Below are positions 43,248 to 56,436 of a stretch of 64,000 nt of DNA, piece after piece. The position numbers were made by a program, and so were the translations under genes. Source of the DNA: Deroplatys truncata (lineage: Eukaryota > Arthropoda > Insecta > Mantodea > Mantidae); assembly GCA_030765065.1 (NCBI GenBank), contig CM060990.1, positions 412,061,198 through 412,125,197 on the forward strand, given 5' to 3'. Numbering within the stretch: the stretch's first letter is position 1; each line of letters starts with the position of its first letter. The notes beneath the pieces were generated by a model. It did no database searches. It worked only from the letters and a program-made list of their open reading frames with translations, and was not told where the DNA came from.

Positions 43248-45385
43248 CACTAGAGCTGTGGAAATCTGATAACCTAAAACAGCGGGGGGGAGGGGTCATT
43301 TTGATGCAATAATATACATACACAAATGGTTTACAATTAAACTAAATGACTTTAATCTAATTTAAAACATTATTTGCAACAATAAATGTGACATTTAACA
43401 TTTTGCTTTAAAGAGTGATCTTTTTAGTTGATGGTAGTCTTGCTTCCTGCTCTTGTTTCTGCCCTTCTAGTTCCTTTTCCTTGCTTAGTTCAGTTACAAG
43501 CTGAAGGATGAACTTATTTCTTTTCACCTTTGTATCCCTTACTTGACTGTAAATGACCCCATGCATTGAGAGTAGCAATATCCAATATATTATAGAAAAC
43601 GTGCATTGGCCATCTTGTATATGATACTTTGGTTGCATATTTGTGTGAACTGGTCTATTACATCTACCCTATACCTAGTAGCATTGTAGGTCACAGTGCC
43701 TGGTTTCTCCTTTCTTTCTTCCTACCTTTCTTTGCTCACTGCTGCTTCAGCATGTAACATGCTAAGAAGAATGACATTCTTATTTTTCTTCACTTGATAA
43801 ACTGTCAGGGTGCCATCTCGGTTGCCAGTCTTTTACAAGATGGTGCTGGAGTATTATTTAGCACTGTTTTTTTTTAGCTCATCAGAGATTTCACAACGAA
43901 TTTTGTTTACTGTTCCTACCAATGGCGTTTGCTTTCCTTGGAGCTTTTTGGCAAGTTGAAGAGAGGTGAAGAAATTGTCTATTGTCACATTTCCTCCTTG
44001 GTTTATAAATGAATGGTTCCATCAGGCATAGTACAATGTATTCTCCCAGAGTGTATTTCAGGTCAGCTGTCATTCTTATCCAGGTAAGGGCAGACATACC
44101 TTGATGCTGTATCAGCAGCAATCTAGAATCGGTCCATATGTAATGTTTATTATGCATAAATTGCATAAACCTGCACCGTGTTTTATTGCAAGTTAATGTT
44201 CATCAATAGTTATATTCTCACTATGACGGTAACAAGGATGACAATTTCCCACAAGCTTGTTCTGAATTTCTTACACAAGGGCAAACTTGTCAGTTGGCAG
44301 ACATTCACCCTGTGGTGATTTCTCGTCAAACCGGAGAAATCTGAGAAGTTTCTGATATCTATCTAGAGATTGTGTACTTGAAGATAGAGGGGCCAGCAAG
44401 AGCACGACCAAAGACAATCCACAGACATACCTTTTGTACATAGCGTACCTCACGCATACATGATGGGTATAATTTTTCCCAGCTTCTCAAGAAACACAAT
44501 CCAGTCATTTTTGAGTTCTCTCTTAGCATTTAATTCTGTGTACTTCTTCATAAGATGAAGCATGGATTCATTCAGCAGCAAATGAAAAGCACTTATTACA
44601 GAGTTGTTCACTTGGTGATATGTATACATAGTGGGTACTCCATCTTTAAGATGTTTACAGCAGCCCTTCTTCCAGCTGAAGTTGATACCTCCCACTCAGT
44701 TCCATCTCTGGCAATCATTTTTACTGTGTCTGTACTTGACTGTGCCTTTACTTGAGTCTCAGTCTGGCAAGATATTTGAAGCAAGAGATTGGGGACGTCA
44801 GTATTCCCATCTTTCATAACCAATGAATTATCATTATCATTACAAACATCCTCATCTGCGATGGACAAAGTAATTTCTGATTCAACATCGGAATTCTCTA
44901 GAAAATGTGCAACATCTCACTATCCAAACAGTCATGCTTAGGGTGTAGGGTACAAAGTGACTGTCTCAACAAACAACACTGCCTAAATAAGTTTACACTA
45001 TGTGAATATAGACAATTCTCGACACAAGCTGATAAAATGCATGTGTAAGGACCCAATAATGTGCCACTGTTTGACTTGAGATATTGTTGATTTATTTATC
45101 TGTATTGCTGTGTCATTTAAAGCCTGCAAATTGTTCCTACTGGACTTTAAATGAATGGGGGTCAAAATGACCCTGCTTGCTTTCTAGGTACAGAACTTAA
45201 TAAATCTTAAACATAAACAATGCAGTGATTGCCAAAGATAATCTTTGAATGGAAATTAGTAAAAGTAGTTAAATTTGAGGAACAAATTTAAACACCCGAA
45301 AATAATATACAGGATTACATTTTAATATGCTATACAGGGTTACATTTTAATAGGGGTCATTTTGACCCCTTCCGCCATTCCAGTG
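43248..45385 (-). mobile_element. piggyBac-family DNA transposon flanked by TTAA
   Basis: 2138 bp between TTAA at 43244-43247 and TTAA at 45386-45389. The ends are inverted repeats: left CACTAGAGCTGTGGAA, right (reverse complement) CACTGGAATGGCGGAA, 11 of 16 identical. A GGGGTCATTTTGA block lies just inside each end. TTAA duplication is the hallmark of piggyBac. The minus strand contains transposase remnants. The element interrupts the old CR1-type LINE fossil and is decayed. Confidence 0.82.
43400..44940 (-). pseudogene. piggyBac transposase remnant
   Basis: Minus-strand pieces in order: an acidic N-terminus with TLSIADEDVCNDNDNS (44868 onward), DGTEWEVSTSAGRRAA near 44700, LRFLRFDEKSPQGECLPTDK near 44330, a NFFTSLQLAKKLQGKQTPLV region near 43940, and a C-terminal part with VTYNATRYRVDVIDQF near 43670. 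These match the catalytic core layout of piggyBac/PGBD transposases. Several frameshifts and stops interrupt it, so it is not functional. No C-terminal cysteine-rich finger could be confirmed. Confidence 0.75.
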
Positions 45386-46570
45386 TTAATTTACTGGAGA
45401 GATATTTAATATGTGTTTTTCATTTTAGATTATCCTGTATCCATAAGCCTATAAAGTTTGTTTCTGCTTTGTATGAATTTATTTCATCACCTAATTTTAC
45501 TTTGGAGATTTAATCCCTTATGCTTTCTGAAATATCAAATTTAAGATAAACTTGTTTAATCCATGTTTAATAAAAAGCTATTACTTTTTAGCCATGACAG
45601 CAATCTTTACTAGCATAATTTAGTAATTTGTGTAACATTGTGCGTCTTCTGTTATTAATAAATAAATCAGTTAGTATCAACCACAGACAATACAATATTA
45701 TGGACTAAATGTTGTCATTTGTATACAAGATTAACAGAAATGAGCCTAAAACAGATTCTTGTAGTGCAGTACTCTATATTTTATATCAAGTACATCTGAG
45801 TGAACTGTCAAATAAGTACTTGTATTAAGATTTGTGTATGTTAATTCTGTTATTTGTTTTGAATTTGTGAGGTACCTAAGATTCAAACCAACTACAAGCT
45901 ATACCTATGATGCCAAAGTTAAATAATTTCTTTAATACGTTGATAGTCTACTGAATCAAATGCTTTACTTAAATCTACTAATATGCCAATGAATTATCTT
46001 TATATCTAGGTCAGTCAGAACACTATTTAAGAATGAGTATATGGCAGTCTCCATTGATTTTTTATTTCTAAGGTCATGCTGAGAGTTAGTAATAATATTA
46101 TTTCTTTCATTATTTCCTGTGCATTACTTTTTCCAGCATCTTTGAAAATATTGGATGGTGTGGACATTGGAGAGTAATTAAAGAAATACTTTTCCCCCCC
46201 CTTTTTTATGCACAGGTATAACCTTAAAAGTTTTTAATATTTCTGGGAAGGTTGCAGTAACAATGGATGCATTACTCAGGTGTACTGGAGGTCTAATTAT
46301 AAACTTAAGAGCATGTTTTATTAATTATATCTTATACATCATTAATATGTGCAAAAATGTATTATTAATTCCATTTATTACACTAATTATTTCCTCATAA
46401 GTAACTTATTTACATGCATTGAATTTATACTAATAGTGGTAAAATTTATTGAGGAAGTGGCATGCCCATTACTTTTTTAATCAGTTCTGTAGAGTAGGTA
46501 TTGAAGGATGTAGCTAATTGAGTTGCATCAGTAATCTCTTAATTGTTATATACGTCTAGTTCTGTATTGA

Positions 46571-46760
46571 TTGCCCTGTGAATGAAATGTTTTATTAATC
46601 ATTTTATTTAGTACCATAATTACTCATGTACCGCACACACCTTTTTATAATAATTTTTTTTTTAAACTGGGGTGTGCATTTTATTTGGATTTGTTATGTT
46701 GGAAGCTTTGCTTTTGACTCACATAGTCCTATACATGTATTTCCGTATGTGAGCACACTA
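46571..46760. other. short AT-rich spacer, left flank of copy E1
   Basis: Ends with GTGAGCACACTA, the expected left member of the E1 target-site duplication. Its partner should lie beyond the window. Confidence 0.4.
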
Positions 46761-48373
46761 ATGATGATGATGATGATGATATGCGGTTTAAGGGCGCTAA
46801 ACTGCTGAGGTCATCAGCGCCCTTACAAGGTATAAAATATAGTCAAACTATAAAAGACAGGTAAAAGAACCGCATAATTAAAAAACGGGACACAAACCCG
46901 CAATGTCCAGAAAGCTAAAAATAACAATAATACAATAACAATAATAACAATAACAACAATAACAACAATAATAACAATACAAATATCCGAAAAACCAACA
47001 CACTAAAAGCATAGGCAATAAAAGATTAAAACGTGTCAAGGACTGTAGAATGCGAAGGACATGGGCGCCTTTTGTCCACTGGGTATTGGAGTCCCCATAA
47101 AAAATAGAAAGAATAAAATTACTACGCTAAAAGACGCTCATCGCATTAAATGCGCAGATTAAAATCACTGTCATGAATTAAACGTAAAACACATTCTACA
47201 GCACGCGTGTCGTCTGCCAAAACGTTGGCTAGGCCAACAGGCAGACCCACACGAACACCCAATGCAGCTAAAACCTGACACTCAGTTAAAATGTGACGCA
47301 CCGTTAAGGGCAGGTCACACTGCTGACACAGTGGAGCGGGATCACCACTGAGCAGGTAACTATGACTAAAACGGCAATGTCCAATTCGTAAACGGGCTAA
47401 AAGTACCTCTTCCCGACGTGAAGAACGAGAAGAGGTACCCCAGATTAACGGGAGAGGCTTAACCTCCCGCAACTTGTTCCCCCGGAGGGCCGTCCACTCA
47501 TCGCGCCAGCGCGAGGATGCGGCGACGTAAACTAACACACGAATCTGACGAGGGAACAGAGGTAAAAAATCTGGGTAATAAAATCGCCGATTTCGCAGCG
47601 GCGTCGGCAGACTCATTACCTGAGATGCCCACATGACCTGGAATCCACATGAAGGAGACGCTGATGCCAGAGACACCAAGCGAGTGGAGCAGGTCATGTA
47701 TGCGCTGTACGAGTGGGTGGTAATGGTACAGCGCAGTAATACTCTGGAGGGCACTCAGAGTCCGTACAAATAAAACAGTGCCGTAAGTCGTGCCGCTGAA
47801 TGTATAAAACGGATTGATAAATGCTAAAAAGTTCGGCGGTAAAAATTGAACATTCTCGAGGTAAACGAAAAGTAAAACTCTGTACACTAAAAACAAAGGC
47901 ACATCCTACTACAACATCAGTCTTAGACCCATCAGTATATATAAAATGACAGTCCCCGAACTGCGCCTGTAGTTCTAAAAGGCGGATCTAAGAACAGAAG
48001 CAGGGGTCGCATTTTTCGGCATCGACGTTAGCCCAAGGTGGATGTGGGCCTCAGCGCGCGACCATGGAGGAAAACGCGTTTCCCCTCGGGTAAGGGTCGG
48101 CGCTGGCGTAACATCCAAATACCGAAGTAGCAGTCGAAATCGAACCCCTGGAGGGAGCAATGCAGAGGAGCTAACTAAATATTGCCGATCAAGCGAATCC
48201 TCGTAAAATGTCCGGAAGGACGGGTGGTCAGGCAAGCTGGAGAGTCGACAGGCATAGCTGCACAAAAGCATCTCACGCCTGAAGGACAGCGGAGGCTCTG
48301 CAGCTTCAGCATAAAGGCTAAGAACAGGGCTGGTTGGAAAGGCCCCTGTAGCGACTCTTATGCCACGATGGTG
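46761..48373 (-). mobile_element. LINE copy E1, 3' part, interrupted by E2
   Basis: (CAT)n tail, conserved 3' fold, 3' UTR and the ORF2 C-terminal third (RNase H and zinc knuckle, here LCQQCDLPLTVRHILTEC), with small frameshifts. Sequence stops at the ORF2 position equivalent to HHRG (GCCACGATGGTG on the plus strand), where the tail of E2 begins. Bases 47024-47312 are almost identical to 48651-48940 of E2 (about two differences), then the copies diverge. E1 is the outermost layer of the nest visible here. Confidence 0.88.
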
Positions 48374-50530
48374 TGATAATGATGATATGCGGTTTAAGGG
48401 CGCTAAACTGCTGCGGTCATCAGCGCCCTTACAATGTGTAAAATATAAGGTCAAAATATAAAAGACAGGTAAAAAACCGCATAATTAAAAACGGGACACA
48501 AACCCGCGATGTCAAAAAAGTTAAAAATAACAATAGAATAACAATATCAATAATAACAATAACAATAAAAACAATAACAATAATAACAATAACAACAATA
48601 ATAACAATAAATATATCTGAAAAACCAACACACTAAAAGCATAGGCAATAAAAGATTAAAACGTGTCAAGGACTGTAGAATGCGAAGGACATGGGCGCCT
48701 TTTGTCCACTGGGTATTGGAGTCCCCATAAAAAATAGAGAGAATAAAATTACTACGCTAAAAGACGCTCATCGCATTAAATGCGCAGATTAAAATCACTG
48801 TCATGAATTAAACGTAAAACACATTCTACAGCACGCGTGTCGTCTGCCAAAACGTTGGCTAGGCCAACAGGCAGACCCACACGAACACCCAATGCAGCTA
48901 AAACCTGACACTCAGTTAAAATGTGACGCACCGTTAAGGGCACGTCACACTGCCCACAGAGTGGTGCGGGGTCCCCACTGAGCAAATACCTATGACTAAA
49001 AACACAATGTCCAATCCGTAGACGAGCTAAAATTACCTCTTCCCGACGACAAGAACGAGAAGAGGTACCCCAGAGCAACGGGAAAGGCTTAACCTCCCGC
49101 AACTTGTTCCCCCGGAGGGCCGTCCACTCATCGCGCCAGCGCGAGAGGATGCGGCGACGTAAAATAACACACGAATCTGACGAGGGAACAACAGAAGTAA
49201 AAAATCTGGGTAATTAAATCGCCGATTTCGCAGCGGCGTCGGCAGACTCATTACCTGAGATGCCCACATGACCTGGAATCCACATGAAGGACACGCTGAT
49301 GCCAGAGACACCAAGCGAGTGGAGCAGGTCATGTATGCGCTGTACGAGTGGGTGGTAATGGTACAGCGCATGAATAGCCTGAAGGGCACTCAGAGAGTCC
49401 GTACAAATAAAACAGTGCCGTAAGTCGTGCCGCTGGATGTGTGAAACAGATTGATAAATGCTAAAAAGTTCGGCGGTAAAAATTGAACATTGTCCAGGTA
49501 AACGAAAGTAAAACTCTGTACACCAAAAACAAAGGCACATCCTACTCCAACATCAGTCTTAGACCCATCAGTATATATAAAATGACAGTCCCCGAACTGC
49601 GCCTGTAGTTCTAAAAAGGCGGATCTAAGAACAGAAGCAGGCGTCGCATTTTTCGGCATCGACGTTAGCCCAAGGTGGATGTGGGCCTCAGCGAGCGACC
49701 ATGGAGGAAAGCGCGTTTCCCCCCGGGTAAGGGCCGGCGCTGGCGTAACGTCCAAATGCCGAAGTAGCAGTCGAAATCGAACCCCTGGAGGGAGCAATGC
49801 AGAGGAGCTAACGAAATATTGGCGATCAAGCGAATCCTCGTAAAATACATCGAAGGACGGGTGGTTAGGCAAGCTTGAGAGTCGACAAGCATAGCTGCAC
49901 AAAAGCATCTCACGCCGGAAGGACAGCGAAGGCTCTGCAGCTTCTGCGTACAGACTGGGTACAGGGCTATTTGGAAAGGCCCCTGTAGCGACTCTTATGC
50001 CACGATGGTGAGTGGCATTCAATCGACGTAACACAGATGGACGTGCCGACGAATAAACAATACACCCGTAATCAAGCTTGGATCGGACCAAAGAGCGATA
50101 AAGGCGAAGAAGGACGGTCCGATCAGCTCCCCAGGATGTGCCACTTAAAACACGTAAAATATTAAGAGAACGGTCACACTATGCTTTTAAAAAGGAAACG
50201 TGCGAGGTCCAACACAACTTTCTATCAAAATCAACCCCAAAAATTTCGCCTCGTCTGCAAACGGAAGTATCCCTGGCCCAAGATGGAGAGAGGGCGGAGG
50301 GAAATACTTCCGGCGCCAAAAGTTGATGCAGACGGATTTCTCGGCGGAGAAATTAAAGCCGTTGGCGTTACTCCAGGCGTAGAGACGGTCGATACAGCTC
50401 TGGAGACGGCGTTCGAGTAGACAGGTCCGCCGTGAAGTGCAATAAATAGCGAAATCGTCAACAAAAAGGGACGATGAAATGCCAGGTGGAATACAATCAA
50501 CAATGGGGTTGATAGCAATCGCAAAAAGTG
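48374..50530 (-). mobile_element. LINE copy E2, 3' part, inserted in E1 and interrupted by E3/F
   Basis: Starts with an imperfect tail (TGATAATGATGAT), then the 3' UTR and ORF2 from the C-terminus back into the RT. Frame pieces lie at 48776-49102, 49214-49540 and 49390-50091. RNase H shows YTDGSKTDVGVGCAFVFG, the E/G-type variant. It stops at GCAAAAAGTGTGA, where the E3/F tail begins. Contains several frameshifts. Confidence 0.87.
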
Positions 50531-51080
50531 TGATGATGATGATGATGATGATGATATGCGGCTTAAGGCCGCTAAACTGCTGAGGTCATCAGCGCCCTTA
50601 CAATGTATAAAATATAAAGTCAAAATATAAAAACAGGTAAAAGAACCGCATAATTAAAAAACGGGACGTAAACCCGGGATGTCCAAAAGGCTAAAAATAA
50701 CAATAAGATAACAATAACAATAATAATCACAATAACAACAATAATAACAATAACAACAATAAAAGAAATAACAACAATAATAACAATACAAATATCTGAA
50801 AAAACCAACACACTAAAAGCATAGGCAATAAACGATTAAAACGTGTCAAGAACTATAGAATGCGAGGGACATGAGCGCCATATGTCCACTGGGGATTAGA
50901 GTCCCCATAAAAACTGACAGAATAAAAGTATTAAGTTAAAAGACGCTCAACGCATTAAAGGCGCAGAGTAAAATCACTATCATGAATAAAACGTAAAACA
51001 CATTCTACAGCACGCGTGTCGTCTGCCAAAACGTTGGCTAGGCCAATAGGCAGACCCACACGGGCACGCAATGCACCTAA
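50531..51080 (-). mobile_element. LINE copy E3/F, 3' end piece
   Basis: (CAT)n tail, 3' UTR and the last codons of ORF2. The inner 3' stem has one mismatch here (AAGGCCGCT). It ends at GCAATGCACCTAA (51068-51080), which reappears with two changes at 56902-56914. The copy therefore continues as F after the E4 insertion. Confidence 0.85.
51068..51080. repeat. target-site duplication of LINE copy E4 (partner 56902-56914)
   Basis: GCAATGCACCTAA against GCAATTCAGCTAA, 11 of 13 identical. The target is the ORF2 C-terminal coding region of another copy of the same LINE. Confidence 0.8.
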
Positions 51081-51460
51081 ATGATGATGATGATGATGAG
51101 ATGCGGTTTAAGGGCGCTAAACTACTAAGGTCATCAGCGCCCTTACAATGTATAAAATATAAAGTCAAAAGGATAAAATAACCGCATAATTAAAAAACGG
51201 GACAGAAACCCGCGATGTCCAAAAAAGGCTAAAAATAACAATAATATAACAATAACAATAATAATAACAATAACATAAATAACAACAATAATAACAATAC
51301 AAATATCTGAAAAACCAACACACTAAAATCATGGTCACTAAAAGAATAAAACGTGTCAAGAACTGTAGAATGCAAGGAACATGAGCGCCTTATGTCTGGG
51401 GAGAAGAGCCCCATTAAAACTAACAATATAAAATCAAACAGCTAAAAGGCGCTCAGCGCA

Positions 51461-54400
51461 TCAAATGCGACGGCTAAAACCAATGTCAGTGATAAAACGT
51501 AAAAGACATTCTACAGCATGCGCGTCGTCTGCCAACAAGTTGGCTAGGCCAACAGGCAGACCCACGCGAACGCGCAGTGGAGCTAAAACTTGACACTCGG
51601 TTAAAATGTGACGGACCGTTAAGGGCACGTCACACTGACCACACAGAGGTGCGGGATCACCACTTAACAGGTATCTATGACTAAAAAGGCAATGTCCGAT
51701 ACGAAGGCGTGTTAAAAGTACCTCTTCCCGACGAGAAGCACGGGAAGAGGTAGCCCAGACTAGCGGAAGAGGTTTAACCTCCCGCAACTTGTTCCACTCA
51801 TCGCACCAGCGCGAGAGGATGCGGCGACGTAAAATAACACACGAATCTGACGAGGGAACAACAGAAGAAAAAAATCTGGGTAATAAAATCGCCGATTTCG
51901 CAGCGGCGTCGGCCGACTCATTCCCTGAGATACCCACATGACCTGGAATCCACATAAAAGAGACGCTGATGCCAGAGGCACCAAGCGAATGGAGCAGGTC
52001 ATGAATGCTCTGTACGAGGGGGTGGTAAGTGTACAGCGCGCTAATACTCTGAAGGGCACTCAGAGAGTCCGAACAAACACCACAACGCCGTAAGAATTGC
52101 CGCTGAATGTATAAAACACATTGATAGATACTAAAAAGTTCGGCGGTATAAATCGAACATTGCCCGGGTAAACGAAAAGTAAAACTATGCGCACCTAAAA
52201 CAAAGGCACATCCTACTCCAACATCAGTCTTAGACCCATCAGTATAAATAAAATGACAGTATCCGAATGTTGCCTGAAGTGCTAAAAATGCGGATCTAAG
52301 GACTGAAGCAGGGGTCTCATTCTTCGGCATCGACGTTAGCCCAAGGTGGATGTGGGCCTCAGCGCGCGACCATGGAGGAAAGCGCGTTTCCCCTCGGGTA
52401 AGGGCCAGCGCTGGCGTAACGTCCAAATGCCGAAGTAGCAGTCGAAATCGAACCCCTGGAGGGAGCAATTCAGAGGAACTAACGAAATATTGGCGATCAA
52501 GCGAATCCTCGTAAAATACATCGAAGGACGGGTGGTTAGGCAAGCTTGAGAGTCGACAAGCATAGCTGCACAAAAGCATCTCACGCCGGAAGGACAGCGG
52601 AGGCTCTGCAGCGTCTGCGTACAGACTGGGTACAGGGCTAGTTGGAAAGGCCCCTGTAGCGACTTTTATGCCACGATGGTGAATGGCACTCAATCGACGT
52701 AACACAGATGGACGTGCCGACGAATAAACAATACACCCGTAATCATGCTTGGATCGGACCAAAGAGCGATAAAGGCGAAGAAGGACGGTCCGATCAGCTC
52801 CCCAGGATGTGCCACTTAAAACACGTAAAATATTAAGAGAACGGTCACACTTTGCTTTTAAAAAGGAAACGTGCGAGGTCCAACACAACTTCCTGTCAAA
52901 AATCAACCCCAAAAATTTCGCCTCGTCTGCAAACGGAAGTATCCCTGGCCCAAGATGGAGAGAGGGCGGAGGGAAATACTTCCGGCGCCAAAAGTTGATG
53001 CAGACGGATTTCTCGGCGGAGAAATTAAAGCCGTTGGCGTTACTCCAGGCGTAGAGACGGTCGATACAGCTCTGGAGACGGCGTTCGAGTAGACAGGTCC
53101 GCCGTGAAGTGCAATAAATAGCGAAATCGTCAACAAAAAGGGACGATGAAATGCCAGGTGGAATACAATCAACAATGGGGTTGATAGCAATCGCAAAAAG
53201 TGTGACACCGAGTACAGAGCCCTGCGGTACTCCGTTCTCTGGAATAAAACGAAGAGATAAAACCGAGCCCACACGTACACGAAAGACGCGGTCCGTCATA
53301 AACTCCCGAAGAAATATGGGAAGACGACCGCGGATATTCCAATCGTGAAGTGTACGTAAAATGCCGCCCCTCCAACAAGTGTCATAAGCTTTCTCCAGGT
53401 CAAAAAATACAGCCACGGTTTGACACTTTCTCAGAAATCCATTCATAATATGCGTCGACAAGGACACCAGATGGTCGACGGTACAGCGATAGCGACGAAA
53501 CCGTGCGGGGTTCGCTAGAAGTTTCTGAGACTCAAGCCACCATGTCCACCGCCCGTTGATCATGCGCTCCATCACCTTGCAAATGCAACTGGTGAGGGAG
53601 ATAGGGCGGTAGCTGGAAGGTAGTTGGCGATCCTTCCCAGGCTTAAGTATAGGGACAATGGTGGCTTCGCGCCAAACGGAAGGAAAAATGCCGTCTTGCC
53701 AAATGTGGTTATGGACCTGTAAGAGAAAGAGTTTACTGTCGGCTGAAAGGTTCTTTAACATCAGGACATGAATGCCGTCCGGCCCAGGAGCGGAGTGCCG
53801 AGAGCAATGAAGAGCGTGCTCCAGCTCCCTCATTGTGGATTGTTCGTTATAGCATTCATCATTACCAGACCGAAAAGTATATGATGCGGAATCCAGCCGG
53901 TCTTTAATAGAGCGAAAGCCGGCGGAATAGTGGTCTGAACTGGAAACCACCTCAAAGGCAGCACCCAGAGTGTTAGCGATGGCAGCCGGATCCACTATGG
54001 TGGCATTAGAAACCTGAAGGCCAGAAACAGTACAATGTGACACTTTACCTGAGAAGCGACGAAGTTTATCCCAAACAACGGATGAAGGCGTAAAACGATT
54101 AAAAGACTCGACAAAACGAGCCCAAGATGCCTTCTTGCTATCCTGAATAATGCGACGAGCCCTGGCGCGCGATTGTTTAAAAGTCACCAAATTATCAAGT
54201 GTAGGGTGTCGCCGAAACACCCTATGTGCAGTCCTACGGGCACGAACGGCGTCCCGACAATCATCATTCCACCACGGAACAGGTGGCCGCCGAGGTTGGG
54301 AGGATGAACGGGGTATTGCGCGTTCGGCGGCAGAGAAAATAATAGACGTAAGGTGCTGCACAAGTTGGTTAATGTCGGAGAAGGGCTGGTCGTCAAAATC

Positions 54401-55131
54401 CACGAGGCTGGAATACAAGCTCCAGTCGGCTTTGGCGAATATCCAGGTAGGTACTCTGGAATGCTGTACGTGGTGCGACAGAAGAGAAACGATGCAGGGG
54501 TAATGGTCGCTGGAGTAGGTGTCAGCGACGACGTTCCACTGAAGACGTTGAGCAAGCTGGAGTGAGCAAATGGCTAGGTCCAGGAGAGAGAACGTACCAG
54601 AGGAATCAGAAAGAAAAGTAGGTGCACCTGTATTGAGGATGGAAAGATTAAACTGATAAAAATGTCGGAAAGAAGAGTTCCCCTCGCACAAGCCCTTGGC
54701 GAACCCCACAGTGGGTGATGGGCATTAAAATCTCCCAACAGAAGAAATGGTGTTGGGAGAGCGGACAGGAGAGCTCGAATGTCCGCGGGAGCGAGGGGAG
54801 ACAATGGAGGTGAATACACAGAGCAAACAGAAAACAAAAAGCCGGGTAATTGAAGGCGAACGGCAACAGCTTGCAAGTCAGATGTAAGTGTGACAGGTTT
54901 AAAATGAACGTCGTTACGCACTAACAACATGACACCTCCATGAGCAGGAGCACCCTCCTCCGGTTCAAGATCGTAGCGAACCGGAGTATATCCGCGGAGA
55001 TCAAAAGGATCGTGAGGGCGAAGCTTAGTCTCCTGCAAACATACGACCATAGGCGAATGGGAACGCAATAAAAGTTGCAGTTCCGCCCTATGCGATCGTA
55101 CACCACGTACATTCCAGGTCAGGATAACCAT
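51461..55131 (-). pseudogene. LINE ORF2 of copy E4, one frameshift in the endonuclease
   Basis: The ATG at 55131 opens the endonuclease (TWNVRG, CLQETKL, GDFNAHH). A one-base loss in an A-run at about 54660 (five A where copy A has six) shifts the frame after about residue 155. The rest, from 54709 to 51461, is a single long frame with the endonuclease SDH, RT (FFDLEKAYD, GVPQGSVLG, FVDD), RNase H (YTDGSKTDVG) and zinc knuckle. An in-frame 15-bp loss removes five residues after DEW near the C-terminus, and QCGFRRYRS is altered to a PARFRRYRC form. Confidence 0.88.
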
Positions 55132-55177
55132 TAAGAAAAAAGGGAATAAACTGTCTATTTAGAAGGGCGGCTTAAAA

Positions 55178-56436
55178 TTACCTTTTGTTTAACCTTTGGG
55201 CTCGGGTTTTTTGTATGGAGTTGGTCAGACTCCATAGCTTCCTCGGAGGAAGGGCCCACGCGCTCAGTGCCAGAAACCGATTCAAGCGCCGTGAATCGGT
55301 TCTGGGTGGCGATGGGTGCCGCTGAGCGCGGCTTGTCCCAGGACCTTCCTGGGACAGCGACCTCCGAGGAGGAGAAGGTGAACTTTTGTTACCGCGCGCA
55401 CGCGGAGGGTCTTTCAAAAAATCTTCCCTACGTAGTTTCTGCTTGGGTTTCTTTTCAGCGGCTTGCGACTTCATTGACTTTGGACCAGGTTTATAGGGCT
55501 TGGTAACAGTAGCTTTAATAGACGGCCGGATGGTAGTGGCGGTTAATCCAGTCAAGCTCCAGGTCTGAGTTTCGGCATCTACTCGTGATACTGGCGAGGC
55601 AACAACAGAACTAAATGTGCCAGATCGCAGGAGTGAAGGTTGGCGCGCATGGAAACGCCTCCGGGCTTCGGCGAAGGAGAGTTTCTCCTTTACCCGGATC
55701 TCCTGGATCGCCTTCTCGTCCAGATACCGTGGACAGTTGGCAAACGAAGCAGAATGTGACCCTTTACAATTAACGCAGACGGGGGCTGTTGAACAGGCAC
55801 CTTCGTGTGAGGGCTGGCTACATGTTGCACAGATGTTAACGGCACTCTTACATGAGACTTCCGTATGCCGAAAACGTTGGCACTTAAAACAACGCAGAGG
55901 TCTAGGAATATAAGGCCTCACAGAAATACGTTCGTACCCTGCAGAGATGCTCGTAGGCAGATCGACGCCATCAAATGTTAGAAACAGGGTACGAGTGGGT
56001 ATCAATACGCCGTCGCGTTTGGCCTGCACTCGATGAACCGCTGTCACCTTCTGGTCTGCAAGATATTCGACGAGGTCCTCGTCCGAGATTCCATCGAGGC
56101 TATGCGTGGTGACAACGCCTCTACAAGAATTTAAGGTGCGGTGCTTCTCAACACGGATAGGATAACCGTGGAGAAGCGTGGCGCTCAACAAGGACTTACT
56201 TTGGTCTCGGATTTGCTTTGAACTACCAACGAACCATTACGAAGCCGAGTGCAGGAAAGAACCGGACCAGCAATTGAGTCAATGCCCTTCTGGATAATAA
56301 AAGGGTTCACCTTCTCGAATGATTGTCCCTCCTCTGTACGGGTAATCACTAAGTAACAACCAGCTGTTGGCGGTGCTACTTCTGTTAGTAAAGTTTTTCG
56401 GCGCTTGTTGTTTACAATGGAGAAAGGGTGCTCCAT
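55178..56436 (-). pseudogene. LINE ORF1 of copy E4, frameshifted
   Basis: Starts at the ATG at 56436 (MEHPFSI). A two-base loss near 56200 shifts the frame, and the remainder (56191-55178) encodes the rest of the RRM-like part and the three zinc knuckles, the first altered from FGHTQVSC to FRHTEVSC. A 7-bp deletion near 55315 then moves translation into the same alternate C-terminal frame seen in copy D. Confidence 0.85.

Larger units (their letters stand above)
42680..46570 (-). pseudogene. old CR1/Daphne-type LINE RT fossil, split by piggyBac
   Basis: Minus-strand protein remnants run from about 46570 to 45390 and resume at 43243 down to about 42680 on the other side of the piggyBac element. 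Upstream: FPEILKTFKVIPVHKKGG, then motif-A-like ILVDLSKAFDSVDYQRI, motif-B-like QESVLGSF, and FIGLWIQDNLK next to the insertion. Downstream: SIMKYGIIFWCGSPECKEVF, the RT thumb motif typical of CR1/Daphne/L2-like LINEs, then a C-terminal VVCKTRILHSSIK-like end. Many stops and frameshifts; very AT-rich. No endonuclease part was recognised. Confidence 0.65.

Noticed and set aside
46761-46790. ATG-repeat stretches as independent microsatellites or a CRISPR-like array
   Set aside because: Each is the tail of a LINE copy and is followed by the same 3' fold. There is no repeat-spacer structure.
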